A stretch of 64,000 nt of DNA. Origin: Halalkalibacter suaedae (GTDB lineage Bacteria > Bacillota > Bacilli > Bacillales > Bacillaceae_D). The stretch lies in NCBI RefSeq assembly GCF_017939705.1, contig NZ_JAGKSQ010000001.1:1-64000 (forward strand), written 5' to 3'. The position numbers and the translations under genes were made by a program. The notes beneath the pieces are model-generated. The model did not search any database. It had not been told where the DNA came from and was given only the letters and a program-made list of their open reading frames with translations. This document shows positions 45,504 to 54,617 of the stretch, one piece after another (the stretch's first letter is position 1; every line of letters begins with the position of its first letter).

Positions 45504-45532
45504 TTGACTAATAATTCAATTGGTATTATGGT
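45504..45532 (+). promoter_or_regulatory. promoter of the GntR-ABC operon
   Basis: TTGACT (45504-45509), 17-bp spacer, TATGGT (45527-45532). Confidence 0.6.
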
Positions 45533-45553
45533 TAATTACATAAGTAACTAACC
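45530..45553. promoter_or_regulatory. candidate operator for the GntR/YtrA-type regulator
   Basis: Arms GGTTAATTAC and GTAACTAACC (9 of 10 complementary) around ATAA, overlapping the -10 and start site of the operon. Placement fits autorepression by the regulator encoded 20 bp downstream. Confidence 0.65.
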
Positions 45554-45573
45554 AATGAAGATAGGTGAACAGA

Positions 45574-45942
45574 TTGGATCTTGAACTGCATGAAGATAAA
45601 CCCATTTTTCAGCAAATTGCTGAGAAAGTCGAAGCAAGTATCCTTGATGGGTCAATTAAGGAAGGAGATCGAATTCCTTCTACAAATGAATTCGCGAAGT
45701 ACTACCAAATTAATCCAGCCACAGCAGGAAAGGGGATTAACCAGCTAGTCGAGCAAGAAATCATTTACAAAAAGCGAGGGATTGGGATGTTTGTTGCAGA
45801 TGGGGCTCGAGAGATAATTTTACAGAAACGAAAAGATGATTTTTATGAGAAATTCATTATCCCACTAAAAAAAGAAGCAACGAAAATTGGCTTACCTAGG
45901 GAGACATTACTTGCACTTATTTCTAAGGAGGATCAGGAATGA
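45574..45942 (+). CDS. GntR-family regulator, YtrA subfamily
   Basis: A 122-residue regulator: GntR winged helix (KPIFQQIAEKVEASILDGSIKEGDRIPSTNEFAKYYQINPATAGKGINQLVEQEIIYKKRGIGMFV) followed only by a short helical tail, the mark of the YtrA subfamily. Start at TTG 45574, AGGTGA upstream; GTG 45565 is an alternative. Overlaps the ATPase gene by 4 bp (ATGA). YtrA-type regulators repress their adjacent ABC transporter. Confidence 0.88.
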   Translation: MDLELHEDKPIFQQIAEKVEASILDGSIKEGDRIPSTNEFAKYYQINPATAGKGINQLVEQEIIYKKRGIGMFVADGAREIILQKRKDDFYEKFIIPLKKEATKIGLPRETLLALISKEDQE

Positions 45943-46811
45943 TTGAATTTCAACAATTAACTAAAACATATGGATCCAAAACAGTATTAAAGGAGTTAAA
46001 TCTAACCCTTACACCTAACAAAATATATGGTTTACTTGGGCGAAATGGTGCTGGGAAAACGACAATGATGCAATTACTTGCTGGTCACATCCTTCCTACA
46101 AATGGAAAAATTTTAATTAATGGAAAGACTCCCTTTAATAACAGATCAATCCTAAATGAAATTTGTTTTATTAATGAGAGCGGAAATTTCAAACAGCGAC
46201 TAAAGATTAAAGATGCCCTTAAAATAGCCTCATTTTATTATCCTAATTGGTCTAATGAAACAGCCTATTCGTTGCTCGAAATTTTTAATTTAAATAAAAA
46301 GTGGAACGTAAAAGGCTTATCAAAAGGAATGGAATCAGCCCTTGGGATAACGATTGGACTTGCAAGCCGTGCAAATATCACCATTTTAGATGAACCTTAT
46401 ATTGGTCTTGATGCTTCTCACAGATATAAATTCTATGATTTGCTATTGGAGGAATATGAAAACTATCCAAGAACTTTCATACTCTCTACACACTTAATTG
46501 ATGAAGTAAGTGAATTATTTGAGGAAATCATTCTAATCAAGGATGCTACTCTGCTTCTTCATAAAACGACCGAAGAAGTGAAAGATCTAAGCTTGAAAAT
46601 CAATGGTCAGAAAGAACTTGTCGAACAGTTTTCTAAAGGTAAGAAAATCCTTTATGAAAAGGAGATTATCGGGCAAAAAACAGTGATTTTATTTCAAGAG
46701 GGGTTAAGTGTAGATCAAGCAAAGGCGATTGGACTAGATGCAGAACGATGTGATATTCAGGAATTAATGGTTTATTTAACTGGGGAAAAGGAGAGAAAAA
46801 CCAATGTATAA
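45939..46811 (+). CDS. ABC transporter ATP-binding protein (YtrB-like)
   Basis: A 290-residue ATPase: Walker A GLLGRNGAGKTTMMQLL, Q-loop region, signature LSKGMESALGITIGLA, Walker B ITILDEPYIGLD and H-loop STHLIDEVSE. The C-terminal 85 residues are an accessory domain. Overlaps both neighbours, so one operon with the regulator and permease. In B. subtilis ytr genes answer to cell-wall antibiotics; substrate here is not known. Confidence 0.92.
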   Translation: MIEFQQLTKTYGSKTVLKELNLTLTPNKIYGLLGRNGAGKTTMMQLLAGHILPTNGKILINGKTPFNNRSILNEICFINESGNFKQRLKIKDALKIASFYYPNWSNETAYSLLEIFNLNKKWNVKGLSKGMESALGITIGLASRANITILDEPYIGLDASHRYKFYDLLLEEYENYPRTFILSTHLIDEVSELFEEIILIKDATLLLHKTTEEVKDLSLKINGQKELVEQFSKGKKILYEKEIIGQKTVILFQEGLSVDQAKAIGLDAERCDIQELMVYLTGEKERKTNV

Positions 46812-47508
46812 GGATCTTCGTGCTAATTTTTACTTTTTCATGTTGGATTTCCGGTTTGCCACTACCGTCTTCTGGTCCATTTTTATTGCTAGCTCTCTTG
46901 TACTCTATTTCATGGCAATGTCATTTAATAGTGGCAGTATTGTTATTTCTCCTAGTATGGCGGTTTATGTGTTCTGTGGAATATCTGGCTTCCTACTAAC
47001 AAAGGATACTTTCCCTTATTCCATTAAAATGGGATCGACCAGATTAGGCTTCGTTATTAGCTCAATCTCCTTTTCTTTAGTCTTAGTGATTTTCATGTCT
47101 TTAATCCAATTTTTTATTACATGGGCTTTTAATCACTTAATTGAGCTCGGTACTATCAATAATTTCGTCATTCTATCAGCAGCCGAAGCAACCTCGCTTA
47201 CATCTACTTGGTATAACTACTTGTTTGTCGACGTTGTTATTAATCTGTTCTTTTTATCAATTGGCTTTCTACTAGGAACAATCTTTTACAGATTAGGCTT
47301 ACTCGGTGGAGTAACAGCCATTGCCCTATTTGTTATCTCCATTTTGATTCCTACAGTTCGAACAACGATTTTAGAGTTTCTTTTCCAAATTGAAAATAGT
47401 AAGATCGCTTTAAACTATCTAGGGGTTGTTAGTATTTCTTGTTTTGCTTTTGTTATCATCTTGGGTCTTTTAATAAAAGCACCGCCACTTTCGAAGGCAA
47501 CAAAATAA
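46804..47508 (+). CDS. ABC transporter permease subunit, six-span
   Basis: A 234-residue integral membrane protein with about six hydrophobic segments (FATTVFWSIFIASSLVLYF, PSMAVYVFCGISGFLL, GFVISSISFSLVLVIFMSLIQFFI, LFVDVVINLFFLSIGFLLG and others). It overlaps the ATPase gene by 8 bp. No other domain. Repeat copy D starts 6 bp after its stop. Confidence 0.85.
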   Translation: MYKDLRANFYFFMLDFRFATTVFWSIFIASSLVLYFMAMSFNSGSIVISPSMAVYVFCGISGFLLTKDTFPYSIKMGSTRLGFVISSISFSLVLVIFMSLIQFFITWAFNHLIELGTINNFVILSAAEATSLTSTWYNYLFVDVVINLFFLSIGFLLGTIFYRLGLLGGVTAIALFVISILIPTVRTTILEFLFQIENSKIALNYLGVVSISCFAFVIILGLLIKAPPLSKATK

Positions 47509-47513
47509 AAAAA

Positions 47514-47746
47514 GCTTGGGACATAACTAAAATGTCTAACTGAACTTCCAAACAAAGCAGATCACGTAGCGGTTGAAATATACGTAGACTCCTGCGGGAC
47601 ACAAAAGCCAAAGGTGAGACCCCACAGGCGTAGCCGAGGAGGCTCACCGGCTTCCCGCGGAAAGCGAAGTATATTTCAGTAGCGGTTTACATCCGCCAAC
47701 TATCATGTTCGAATTTTTTTACTTAAATCACTTTTGTCCCAGAATC
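47514..47746. repeat. dispersed structured repeat, copy D
   Basis: A 233-bp copy with decayed ends (AGCTTGGGACATAAC and TTTTGTCCCAGAATC) and intact core arms (GAAATATACGTAGACTCC and GAAGTATATTTCAGTAG). It starts 6 bp after the permease stop and precedes a convergent gene. Confidence 0.88.
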
Positions 47747-47800
47747 TTTTTACCTATCTAAGACGAGTGGAAAACGATTCCCTCTTCTCGTCATTTCTTG

Positions 47801-48019
47801 TTACTCTTTTTTTAACTTTTTCTGATCAAAAAGAAAGACTATTGCATAGTAGATAATGGCACAGCCAGTGATAAAGAAAAGGTAACTCATCAAATATCCT
47901 TTTTCAGCATAGTGATGACCATCTATGATTGCTGTCAAATACATTCCACCAAACACAATAAGTCCAAACCAGTATAACAATTTTCCGACCCTAACCTCTG
48001 TAGTTTTATGTTCAGCCAT
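47801..48019 (-). CDS. two-span membrane protein, 72 residues, unknown
   Basis: Two hydrophobic segments (about residues 13-32 and 42-63), a short polar N-terminus and a basic tail (FDQKKLKKE). RBS GGTGA. No family recognised. It is followed downstream by repeat copy D. Confidence 0.6.
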   Translation of the reverse strand: MAEHKTTEVRVGKLLYWFGLIVFGGMYLTAIIDGHHYAEKGYLMSYLFFITGCAIIYYAIVFLFDQKKLKKE

Positions 48020-48135
48020 TTATTATCACCCTTTATTATATGATTGCACTCAATGCATATTTTAATCATACCATTTTCAGCTCTTTTCGACACAACCAAT
48101 GTATCTAATTAATAGAAATGGCTTTTATAGTATTT

Positions 48136-48384
48136 TTAATTTCTGCCTTCTTTCTCATTGATGATTTTTTCTACTTGACTGTCGATGAAATCATAATTAA
48201 AATACCAAAAAACACTGAAGCCAATATACCAAATGGCTAATATCCCTAGATGATCAGAAACATTCTCTAGAAGGGGTTTATTTGAAATGAAATGAACCCA
48301 GGCAATAGATACAACCAAGAAACTGCACGGGACAACAATATGTACTAAGGCATATATTGCTTTTTTCATCTTGTTTATATTCAT
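48136..48384 (-). CDS. two-span membrane protein, 82 residues, unknown
   Basis: Hydrophobic segments at residues about 9-32 and 47-64; C-terminal charged part ends in INEKEGRN. GGAGGAGA lies upstream of the ATG. No family recognised. It follows the LOG-family gene on the same strand. Confidence 0.6.
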   Translation of the reverse strand: MNINKMKKAIYALVHIVVPCSFLVVSIAWVHFISNKPLLENVSDHLGILAIWYIGFSVFWYFNYDFIDSQVEKIINEKEGRN

Positions 48385-48413
48385 ATATTCTCCTCCAGTG
48401 ATTGAATCCTAGA

Positions 48414-48965
48414 CTAGAATTTTGTTTTCGTTTCTTTCATTTTAGTCAGTAACTGTTCTGCATTTTCTTCCATTAATATTAAATCTTTGAATTCCTTTTT
48501 TACGAAACCTTCTTTAATCATGTGATCAAACAAAGAAATCATTGGGTTATAATACTGATTAACATTGTGAAAGGCACAAGGCTTACTATGATAACCTAAT
48601 TGTGCCCAAGTGAAGACCTCAAACCATTCCTCTAATGTTCCTGCCCCTCCAGGTAAGGCAATAAACCCGTCTGCTAGCTCCATCATCATTGCTTTTCGCT
48701 CATGCATTGTCGTCACAACGTGAAGCTCAGTTAATTTTTGATGTGCGATTTCAACGTTCGATAGTTTTTCAGGAATGACACCAATCACTCTACCTCCACC
48801 TTCTAAAACTGCATCAGCAACTGCCCCCATACAACCAACACTAGCACCTCCATAAATCAGGTCAATCCCATGATTTACCAAAGTCTCACCGAGCCGCCTT
48901 GCTTCATTCATATAAATAGGATTATTTCCTTCACTAGATCCACAATAAACCGCAATTGACTTCAT
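48414..48965 (-). CDS. LOG family protein (YvdD-like)
   Basis: A 183-residue Rossmann-fold protein with YCGSSEGNNPIYMNEARRLG at the start, GGASVGCMGAVADAVLEGGGRVIGVIPE, and the catalytic PGGAGTLEEWFEVFTWAQLG. LOG proteins hydrolyse nucleoside 5'-monophosphates to base and ribose phosphate (in plants, cytokinin activation). Its bacterial role is purine salvage or unknown. Confidence 0.9.
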   Translation of the reverse strand: MKSIAVYCGSSEGNNPIYMNEARRLGETLVNHGIDLIYGGASVGCMGAVADAVLEGGGRVIGVIPEKLSNVEIAHQKLTELHVVTTMHERKAMMMELADGFIALPGGAGTLEEWFEVFTWAQLGYHSKPCAFHNVNQYYNPMISLFDHMIKEGFVKKEFKDLILMEENAEQLLTKMKETKTKF

Positions 48966-49092
48966 TTACTTCATTCCTTTTTTAAAATTTTCCATTTCAC
49001 ATATCGATTCTAACATTAATTGTAAATTAAAAAAATCAACTGCTTTGTCCTTCTATGTAAATAGATGCTACCTACGGAACTTAAAAATAAAA

Positions 49093-49117
49093 AAGGATAA
49101 AAGAAAATCTTTTATCC
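49093..49117 (-). terminator. terminator overlapping the trhO stop
   Basis: Arms GGATAAAAGA and TCTTTTATCC; on the minus strand the left arm contains the last codons of trhO and a T run follows. Confidence 0.75.
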
Positions 49118-50083
49118 ATGCCTCACTCTAATATGATCTTCTATTTTATCCATTCTTTCTTTTACCTCTTCTTCTGTCAATTCATGTTCTACAATATAAC
49201 GATTGCGTGGATGAACACGGCACTCATCTGAACAACTACGCAAGAAGAAATGTTCATTTTCCTCTGATGCTAGGATCTTTTTATTACATTCTGGATTTGC
49301 ACAATTGACATAACGCTCACATGGCTCACCTGAAAAGTGATCCTTCCCAACAATAATATGCTCTTCCTGGTTAATCGGTACACTAATTCGTTCATCAAAC
49401 ACATAGCATTGTCCATTCCATAGCTTACCTTTTACTTCGGGATCCTTACCATATGTTACGATTCCTCCATGTAATTGCCCAACATCCTCAAAACCTTCTT
49501 CTAGCAGCCAACCAGAAAACTTCTCACATCTTACCCCACCTGTACAATAGGTCAGTATCTTTTTATTTTCGAATTGTTCTTTATTTTGGCGGATCCATTC
49601 AGGTAATTCACGAAAAGAATTAATATCAGGTTTCACTGCACCTTGAAAATGTCCAAGATCATATTCGTAATCATTCCTTGCATCAATGATAACGGTGTCT
49701 GGTGATTGCATCTGCTCAAAGAATTCTTTTGGGCTAAGATAATTTCCTGTTAGCTCTAGTGGATCAATATCGTTCTCTAGTCTTAGCGTTACAAGCTCTT
49801 TACGATATCTGACATGCATTTTCTTGAAAGCATGTCCATCAGCTTCATCTTCCTTAAAGATCATATCACTAAAACGCGGGTCACTATGAAGAGCTTCTTT
49901 ATACTTATCAGTTTGTTCTTTAAGGCCAGAAACAGTACCATTCATTCCTTCATCTGCAACCAAGATACGCCCCTTTAATTCAAGCTCCTTACAAAACTCC
50001 AAGTGATCCTTCGCAAACTGCTCAGCATCCTCGACAGCTACATATTTGTAATATAACAAAACTCTATAGTCTCGTTCATTCAT
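49112..50083 (-). CDS. trhO: tRNA uridine(34) hydroxylase TrhO (rhodanese family)
   Basis: A 323-residue protein that hydroxylates U34 of some tRNAs using oxygen. N-terminal ferredoxin-like domain ([26 protein letters not shown]), central rhodanese domain ([19 protein letters not shown]) with the active-site loop [15 protein letters not shown], and a C-terminal Cys-rich part ([22 protein letters not shown]). Start at ATG 50083 behind AAAGGTGG. Corresponds to B. subtilis YbfQ. Confidence 0.93.
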   Translation of the reverse strand: MNERDYRVLLYYKYVAVEDAEQFAKDHLEFCKELELKGRILVADEGMNGTVSGLKEQTDKYKEALHSDPRFSDMIFKEDEADGHAFKKMHVRYRKELVTLRLENDIDPLELTGNYLSPKEFFEQMQSPDTVIIDARNDYEYDLGHFQGAVKPDINSFRELPEWIRQNKEQFENKKILTYCTGGVRCEKFSGWLLEEGFEDVGQLHGGIVTYGKDPEVKGKLWNGQCYVFDERISVPINQEEHIIVGKDHFSGEPCERYVNCANPECNKKILASEENEHFFLRSCSDECRVHPRNRYIVEHELTEEEVKERMDKIEDHIRVRHG

Positions 50084-50259
50084 TATTGTTTCCACCTTTC
50101 CTTAATACAAGCTTCTTCTGCTTTTTAGACTATTATACCTTATATGATAGCTATTTGCTCCTGACGAGCCCATGGTACATCCAATTATATTAAAATCATA
50201 AATGAAAATATAATCAAGTTAATTTTAATCTATTTATGTTTGACTTGCAGTAAAAAACT

Positions 50260-50284
50260 GAATGAAAGCAAGCAACTTTCATTC
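50260..50284. promoter_or_regulatory. inverted repeat ahead of the diguanylate cyclase promoter
   Basis: Arms GAATGAAAG and CTTTCATTC with a 7-nt loop. A possible -10 TAAAAT is at 50294-50299, so the repeat covers the expected -35 region. No T run follows, so an operator is more likely than a terminator. The rest of the 50.1-50.34 kb gap shows nothing. Confidence 0.35.
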
Positions 50285-50347
50285 CATTCATGGTAAAATA
50301 GTATTACGCATTTAATTTTAGGCACTCATAAATAGGAGATTATGCTC

Positions 50348-51874
50348 ATGATTACTCCATACTTATTATTACTAACCATTACTTTTCTCATTGCAATTCT
50401 TCTTAACTATCTTCGTTTTAAAGGGAGTATTACGTTTAATAAATACTTACTTATTGCTTCAAGTCTATTATTATTTGAGTTCCAGGGATTCTTTTTGGGT
50501 TACGATGCTCATGTAATTCTTTATTTATTTATCACATTAGCTGCTTTCTGCTTCAATGTATACGGTGGTGTGATTTCTGCTTTTCTTGCAAGTTCAATCC
50601 TATTTATTCACACAGCTGAATTAAATTTCTTTCTCATTCTAGGTTATATCTTGTACGGTTTTTTCGTAGGGTATTTCTTACATCTCCTTCAACCGGCAAT
50701 AATTAAAAGAGAATTATGGAAGAAAATGCTTATTAAGAATTCTAAGCAACTGAACGTGTTCAGAGAAGTTAGTACCTCTATGCAACAAACATATGAACTA
50801 AAAAAAATCCTACAAATCATTGTAACCTCAGTTACAGCAGGACATGGACTAGGCTTTAATAGAGCAATTATTTTATTAGTGAACGACTCCAAGACGAAGC
50901 TACAAGGAATTATGGGTGTTGGTCCAATGTCTGCAGAGGAAGGCTATGAGACATGGGAAAATATTACGAAAAACAAACATAGACTTGTTGATTTAATTAA
51001 GATTCAAGGTGAAGAAAAAACACTTGATCCAAAATTAAATGAACGAGTTCAGGGACTTGAGATAGCGTTACATCCAGACAATTTTTTGTATCAGACGTTG
51101 GAAACTGCCAAGCCGCAACATATTAAAAAAATCAATCTATCCGATCCAGCCCAAGCTTTATTTTCTAAGACCTTTAATATCGAGGAATTTGTTGCTTTTC
51201 CATTAATTCATCGGGGAGGAAAGGTCGGAATATTGCTAATAGATAACCCTGTAAATAAAAAACAGATTACGGCTGAACAAATCGACAGCGTTGTTCCACT
51301 TGCAAACCAAGCTGCTATTGCCATCCAACAATCTCGAATGTATACACAAATTCACGACATGGCTTTGAAGGATGGTTTAACTGGTTTACTCAACCAACGT
51401 GCTTTCCAGTCAATTATACAAGAATGTTTCCCGGTAACCGATGATGAGCTTTTATCAATCGTTCTTTTGGATATTGATTCATTTAAGCATTTTAATGACA
51501 CAAATGGTCACTTACTCGGTAACGACGTATTGGTATTGTTAGCACAAGTAATCCAACAATCAACTAGAGAGGGAGATTATTCATTCCGTTTCGGTGGTGA
51601 AGAATTTATTGTTCTGCTTCCCCACACAAATAATTTCGATGCCAAAATCATCGCTGAGCGAATTCGTTGTAATGTTGAAAAAACCACATTTCCTTATGGG
51701 GAAAATCAACCCCTTGGAAAGTTAACAGTAAGTGTTGGAGTTGCTTCGACTGCGATATTAAAGGAAAAATCAACAAATCAGCTGATTGATGCAGCAGACA
51801 AAGCCCTCTACGAAGCTAAAGCACAAGGAAAGAACCAAGTTGTCTTCTATAAGGAGTCAGAAAATCATGAGTGA
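50348..51874 (+). CDS. membrane-bound GAF-GGDEF diguanylate cyclase
   Basis: A 508-residue sensor enzyme. About five membrane segments at residues 1-115, a GAF domain at about 145-335 (KKILQIIVTSVTAGHGLGFNRAIILLV ... VVPLANQAAIAIQQ), and a GGDEF domain at about 345-505 with DGLTGLLNQRAF, VLLDIDSFKHFND and the active-site GGEEF (FRFGGEEFIVLLPHT). It should make c-di-GMP. I saw no RxxD inhibitory site. ATG 50348 has AGGAG 9 nt upstream. The next gene overlaps its stop by 8 bp. Confidence 0.9.
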   Translation: MITPYLLLLTITFLIAILLNYLRFKGSITFNKYLLIASSLLLFEFQGFFLGYDAHVILYLFITLAAFCFNVYGGVISAFLASSILFIHTAELNFFLILGYILYGFFVGYFLHLLQPAIIKRELWKKMLIKNSKQLNVFREVSTSMQQTYELKKILQIIVTSVTAGHGLGFNRAIILLVNDSKTKLQGIMGVGPMSAEEGYETWENITKNKHRLVDLIKIQGEEKTLDPKLNERVQGLEIALHPDNFLYQTLETAKPQHIKKINLSDPAQALFSKTFNIEEFVAFPLIHRGGKVGILLIDNPVNKKQITAEQIDSVVPLANQAAIAIQQSRMYTQIHDMALKDGLTGLLNQRAFQSIIQECFPVTDDELLSIVLLDIDSFKHFNDTNGHLLGNDVLVLLAQVIQQSTREGDYSFRFGGEEFIVLLPHTNNFDAKIIAERIRCNVEKTTFPYGENQPLGKLTVSVGVASTAILKEKSTNQLIDAADKALYEAKAQGKNQVVFYKESENHE

Positions 51875-52367
51875 ATTTATTATAATTATTACCGTTCTAT
51901 TATTTTCGGTAACAATTTTAGCAACGAGTCGCTTTTTCTATTTATTAGAAATTCGCCAGACGAATAAGAAATTAATGCACAAATTAAATATTGATATACT
52001 CGAATTAAATTATTCCTTTGAACAAATGGTTTTTTTCTATTCGTTACCAAGTATTTTTCCTACGATCAAAAATGCACATAAAAAGGATTTGATCATCGAA
52101 TTTGACTATCAAAATCATTTATTTCAGCAACTGAGTGGCATCAATGTTTTTATTAAATCAGATAAAGAAAAATTACTACTTGCCTATCTACCAACTAACG
52201 ATTTTCGCTTACCCTCATTAGACCTTTTGTTACAACAAGGAAAGATCGATGAAACAGAATATAACAAAATCAGTATTTTCAAATTGATTCACCCTAAGAC
52301 ACTACAAGAAATTAAAGATGAGGTGTACAAGCAAATTCGCGTTGGCCGTTACGAGAAAATTGAGTAA
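51867..52367 (+). CDS. hypothetical membrane-anchored protein, coupled to the diguanylate cyclase
   Basis: A 166-residue protein with one N-terminal membrane helix (EFIIIITVLLFSVTILATSRFFYLL) and a cytosolic mostly helical domain (FEQMVFFYSLPSIFPTIKNAH ... KTLQEIKDEVYKQIRVGRYEKIE). Start ATG 51867 lies inside the end of the cyclase gene, AAGGAG upstream. No family recognised. Translational coupling suggests a partner of the cyclase. Confidence 0.72.
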   Translation: MSEFIIIITVLLFSVTILATSRFFYLLEIRQTNKKLMHKLNIDILELNYSFEQMVFFYSLPSIFPTIKNAHKKDLIIEFDYQNHLFQQLSGINVFIKSDKEKLLLAYLPTNDFRLPSLDLLLQQGKIDETEYNKISIFKLIHPKTLQEIKDEVYKQIRVGRYEKIE

Positions 52368-52369
52368 AT

Positions 52370-52510
52370 GAGGCGGGGACAAAAGTGATATAACTAACAG
52401 AAATTCCGAACAATAATAGTTGGCGGGCATGAGCCGCTTCTGCAGTATACTTCGCTACGTGACTGCTGTGTTCGGTCTAGCAGTTAGACACTTTAGTTAT
52501 GTCCCAGCCT
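52370..52510. repeat. dispersed structured repeat, copy E (shortened, inverted)
   Basis: A 141-bp derivative in the opposite orientation: it begins with the right-end sequence GGGACAAAAGTGATATAACT and ends with the left-end complement ACACTTTAGTTATGTCCCAG. The GTATATTTC arm region is mostly lost. It starts 2 bp after the previous stop and again lies between convergent genes. Confidence 0.8.
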
Positions 52511-52532
52511 GATTTTTTTCCAAATGATTTTT

Positions 52533-53276
52533 TTAATTATTTTTTAGTCCTCTATACTTAGCCGTTGTCAACTCTTGAATATAGTCCTCAAGCTCTGGCA
52601 TCATGGCTTCTTTCGCTCGTTCAATAGCTAATTTAATATTATAAGGAACCCTTCTGAATTGAATTGAAAATGTCTCTTCCTGCTTAGAGAGATACTCTCC
52701 TTCTAAAATGACATAAGAAGCTTGAGTCAAGTCCAGTGGATTACCAACGCTCCCGACGTTGAATAAGGTCTTACCTTCAAGATGTTGGATAAAAGCATTG
52801 TGTATATCCCCGTAGCCAACAATATCAGGTCGTCTAGTCCCCTCAATATTCTCCGTCTGATCACTATTTTCAAATAGACTTACTCTCTTATCATATGAAT
52901 CCCAAGGCTGAACTCGTTCATAAGCACTTCTAGGTGATGCATGAAAAAGTCTAATGAATTTCCCACTCATCCAAAACTCTGTAGAAAATGGAAGAGATCT
53001 CAAGTATTCATTTTGCTTATCAGACAACTGAGCCTGATGCCATTGTATCGTTTTATATTCAGATGGACTTGTAATAAAGTCATCCCAATTACCCATGATA
53101 ACGCTTTGACAGGATTGCTTAATTATATCTACTACCTTACTCGAATCAGGTCCTTTTCCAACTAAATCTCCTAGACATATGATCTCATCTATACCCAGTT
53201 CATTAATATCATAAAGTACGGCTTCTAATGCGGGAATATTTCCATGAATATCAGAAATGACAGCTATTTTATTCAT
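52533..53276 (-). CDS. calcineurin-like metallophosphoesterase (YfcE-like)
   Basis: A 247-residue phosphoesterase: IAVISDIHGNIPALEAVL, CLGDLVGKGPDSSKVV, IMGNWDDF, FHASPRS and VGYGDIHNAFIQHLEGKTLFNVGSVGNP are the metal-site motifs. GNW in place of GNH is usual for this group with D next to it. Monocistronic or with the acetyltransferase gene. Substrate unknown; family members hydrolyse phosphodiesters or phosphoproteins. Confidence 0.85.
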   Translation of the reverse strand: MNKIAVISDIHGNIPALEAVLYDINELGIDEIICLGDLVGKGPDSSKVVDIIKQSCQSVIMGNWDDFITSPSEYKTIQWHQAQLSDKQNEYLRSLPFSTEFWMSGKFIRLFHASPRSAYERVQPWDSYDKRVSLFENSDQTENIEGTRRPDIVGYGDIHNAFIQHLEGKTLFNVGSVGNPLDLTQASYVILEGEYLSKQEETFSIQFRRVPYNIKLAIERAKEAMMPELEDYIQELTTAKYRGLKNN

Positions 53277-53312
53277 TTGACCCTCCTACGACCTAAATAA
53301 TAATGTGACTGT

Positions 53313-53798
53313 TTAAAGTTCTTTCAACATATATTCTTCATCGATGTAATCTATCCCTATTTTAAGTGCCTTTTTTTCATACGCAAATACTTCAAATCCT
53401 AACGATTGATATAACTTTTTTGCCTTAGGGTTCTTTACAGAAACGACCAAATGGACCAGCTCTATCCCTTGTTCCCTTGCTTTTTCTAATGCATATATAA
53501 GTAATTGTTTTCCGATTCCTTGCCCTCGTGCACTCCTACCAACATAAAAACCACCTAATGATGCTTTATGAGACATTTTTTTCATAGAAGAACGCGTTAA
53601 ACTAATCATTCCTAACAGTGTATTATTTTCAAGGACACCATAGAAATCTGATTTACGTAGCTTCGCCTCAAAAAAAGCGAGCGGTTGTTGTTCTTCTTCC
53701 TCTACACTTGCAGCAAACGCATTGGGAGTTTCTTTTAATCCTTCTAAACGTAGATTTCTGAATTGTTCAACCTGTTTTACTGTCAATTTTATGATCAT
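53313..53798 (-). CDS. GNAT-family N-acetyltransferase
   Basis: A 161-residue acetyltransferase. Motif A is clear in LGGFYVGRSARGQGIGKQLLIYALEKAREQG, followed by VHLVVSVKNPKAKKLYQSLGFEVFAYEKKALKI, the standard C-terminal half. Close in pattern to small-molecule or ribosomal-protein acetylases. Upstream of the phosphoesterase gene on the same strand (37-bp gap). Substrate unknown. Confidence 0.9.
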   Translation of the reverse strand: MIIKLTVKQVEQFRNLRLEGLKETPNAFAASVEEEEQQPLAFFEAKLRKSDFYGVLENNTLLGMISLTRSSMKKMSHKASLGGFYVGRSARGQGIGKQLLIYALEKAREQGIELVHLVVSVKNPKAKKLYQSLGFEVFAYEKKALKIGIDYIDEEYMLKEL

Positions 53799-53917
53799 TA
53801 TTATTAATCCTCTCTAATTAATTGTTATAAATGATTAAATAAAGGTTTTCTTTTCGTAAAAAGGGAATATGTATTTAGTATTACATATAAGAAATAGACT
53901 CGAAAGGAGTGGGACTG

Positions 53918-54553
53918 ATGAAATCTTCTCAGAGACGGATCGAACGTATTCGTTCAAACTATGTGGACCAGGTCATTAATAGCACGACGAGACCTATTGA
54001 ACCAATTGAACGTATACAAGGAGCTACGAACCAAACTCAACATCCAACAGAAAATCACCTACTTTCCTATCAGCTTTATTATCAATCAGTTGAAGAGTTA
54101 AAACAGGAATTCCGACGATTTTATCATCAGGAGAAAGATCTTAATCAAGCAATGGCATTACTTAATAAAAATGAAACGCTACTTACCCAAACAAATCAAT
54201 TAATTATTAAATACAATCAAGCTGTTACTACACTAAGGGATTTTGATCAAATAGCAGGAACACAGCATGTGAAAAGGATTAGAGATTTATTTGAGGAATA
54301 CAGATTTGATTTCAAAGACATTGGAATAACAACAACCGAAAACCAGTTATTAAAACTAGATCCGACTCAATTCGTTAGCTATCTCTCAAGTTCAGAAGAT
54401 ACTGCCGCAAACCTCATTAGCCGGTTTAAAAAACTAATTCTTAAGGAGTATTACACATTATCTAAAATCAAACCAAGTCATTCAGAAAAATTTGACGTCT
54501 ATGAGCCACAACCTCAGCTTGGCAAAGGAGTAATGATTGAAGAGCAATGTTGA
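53918..54553 (+). CDS. hypothetical coiled-coil-like protein, 211 residues
   Basis: Start at ATG 53918 with AAAGGAG upstream. A basic N-terminus (MKSSQRRIERIRSNYVDQV) is followed by helical stretches LYYQSVEELKQEFRRFYHQEKDLNQAMALLNKNETLL and TLLTQTNQLIIKYNQAVTTLRDF, suggesting coiled coil; no membrane segment. No family recognised. It lies 65 bp ahead of the nucleotidyltransferase gene. Confidence 0.65.
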   Translation: MKSSQRRIERIRSNYVDQVINSTTRPIEPIERIQGATNQTQHPTENHLLSYQLYYQSVEELKQEFRRFYHQEKDLNQAMALLNKNETLLTQTNQLIIKYNQAVTTLRDFDQIAGTQHVKRIRDLFEEYRFDFKDIGITTTENQLLKLDPTQFVSYLSSSEDTAANLISRFKKLILKEYYTLSKIKPSHSEKFDVYEPQPQLGKGVMIEEQC

Positions 54554-54617
54554 CCTCATTTCCTCTTAACTATATGCTTGAGAGAATAGAAATCGATACA
54601 GAAAAGAGGATTGGTTC

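Noticed and set aside
51786-51866. Longer start for the protein after the diguanylate cyclase
   Set aside because: The extra 27 residues are basic and lie wholly in the cyclase gene; AAGGAG and a membrane anchor support the ATG at 51867.
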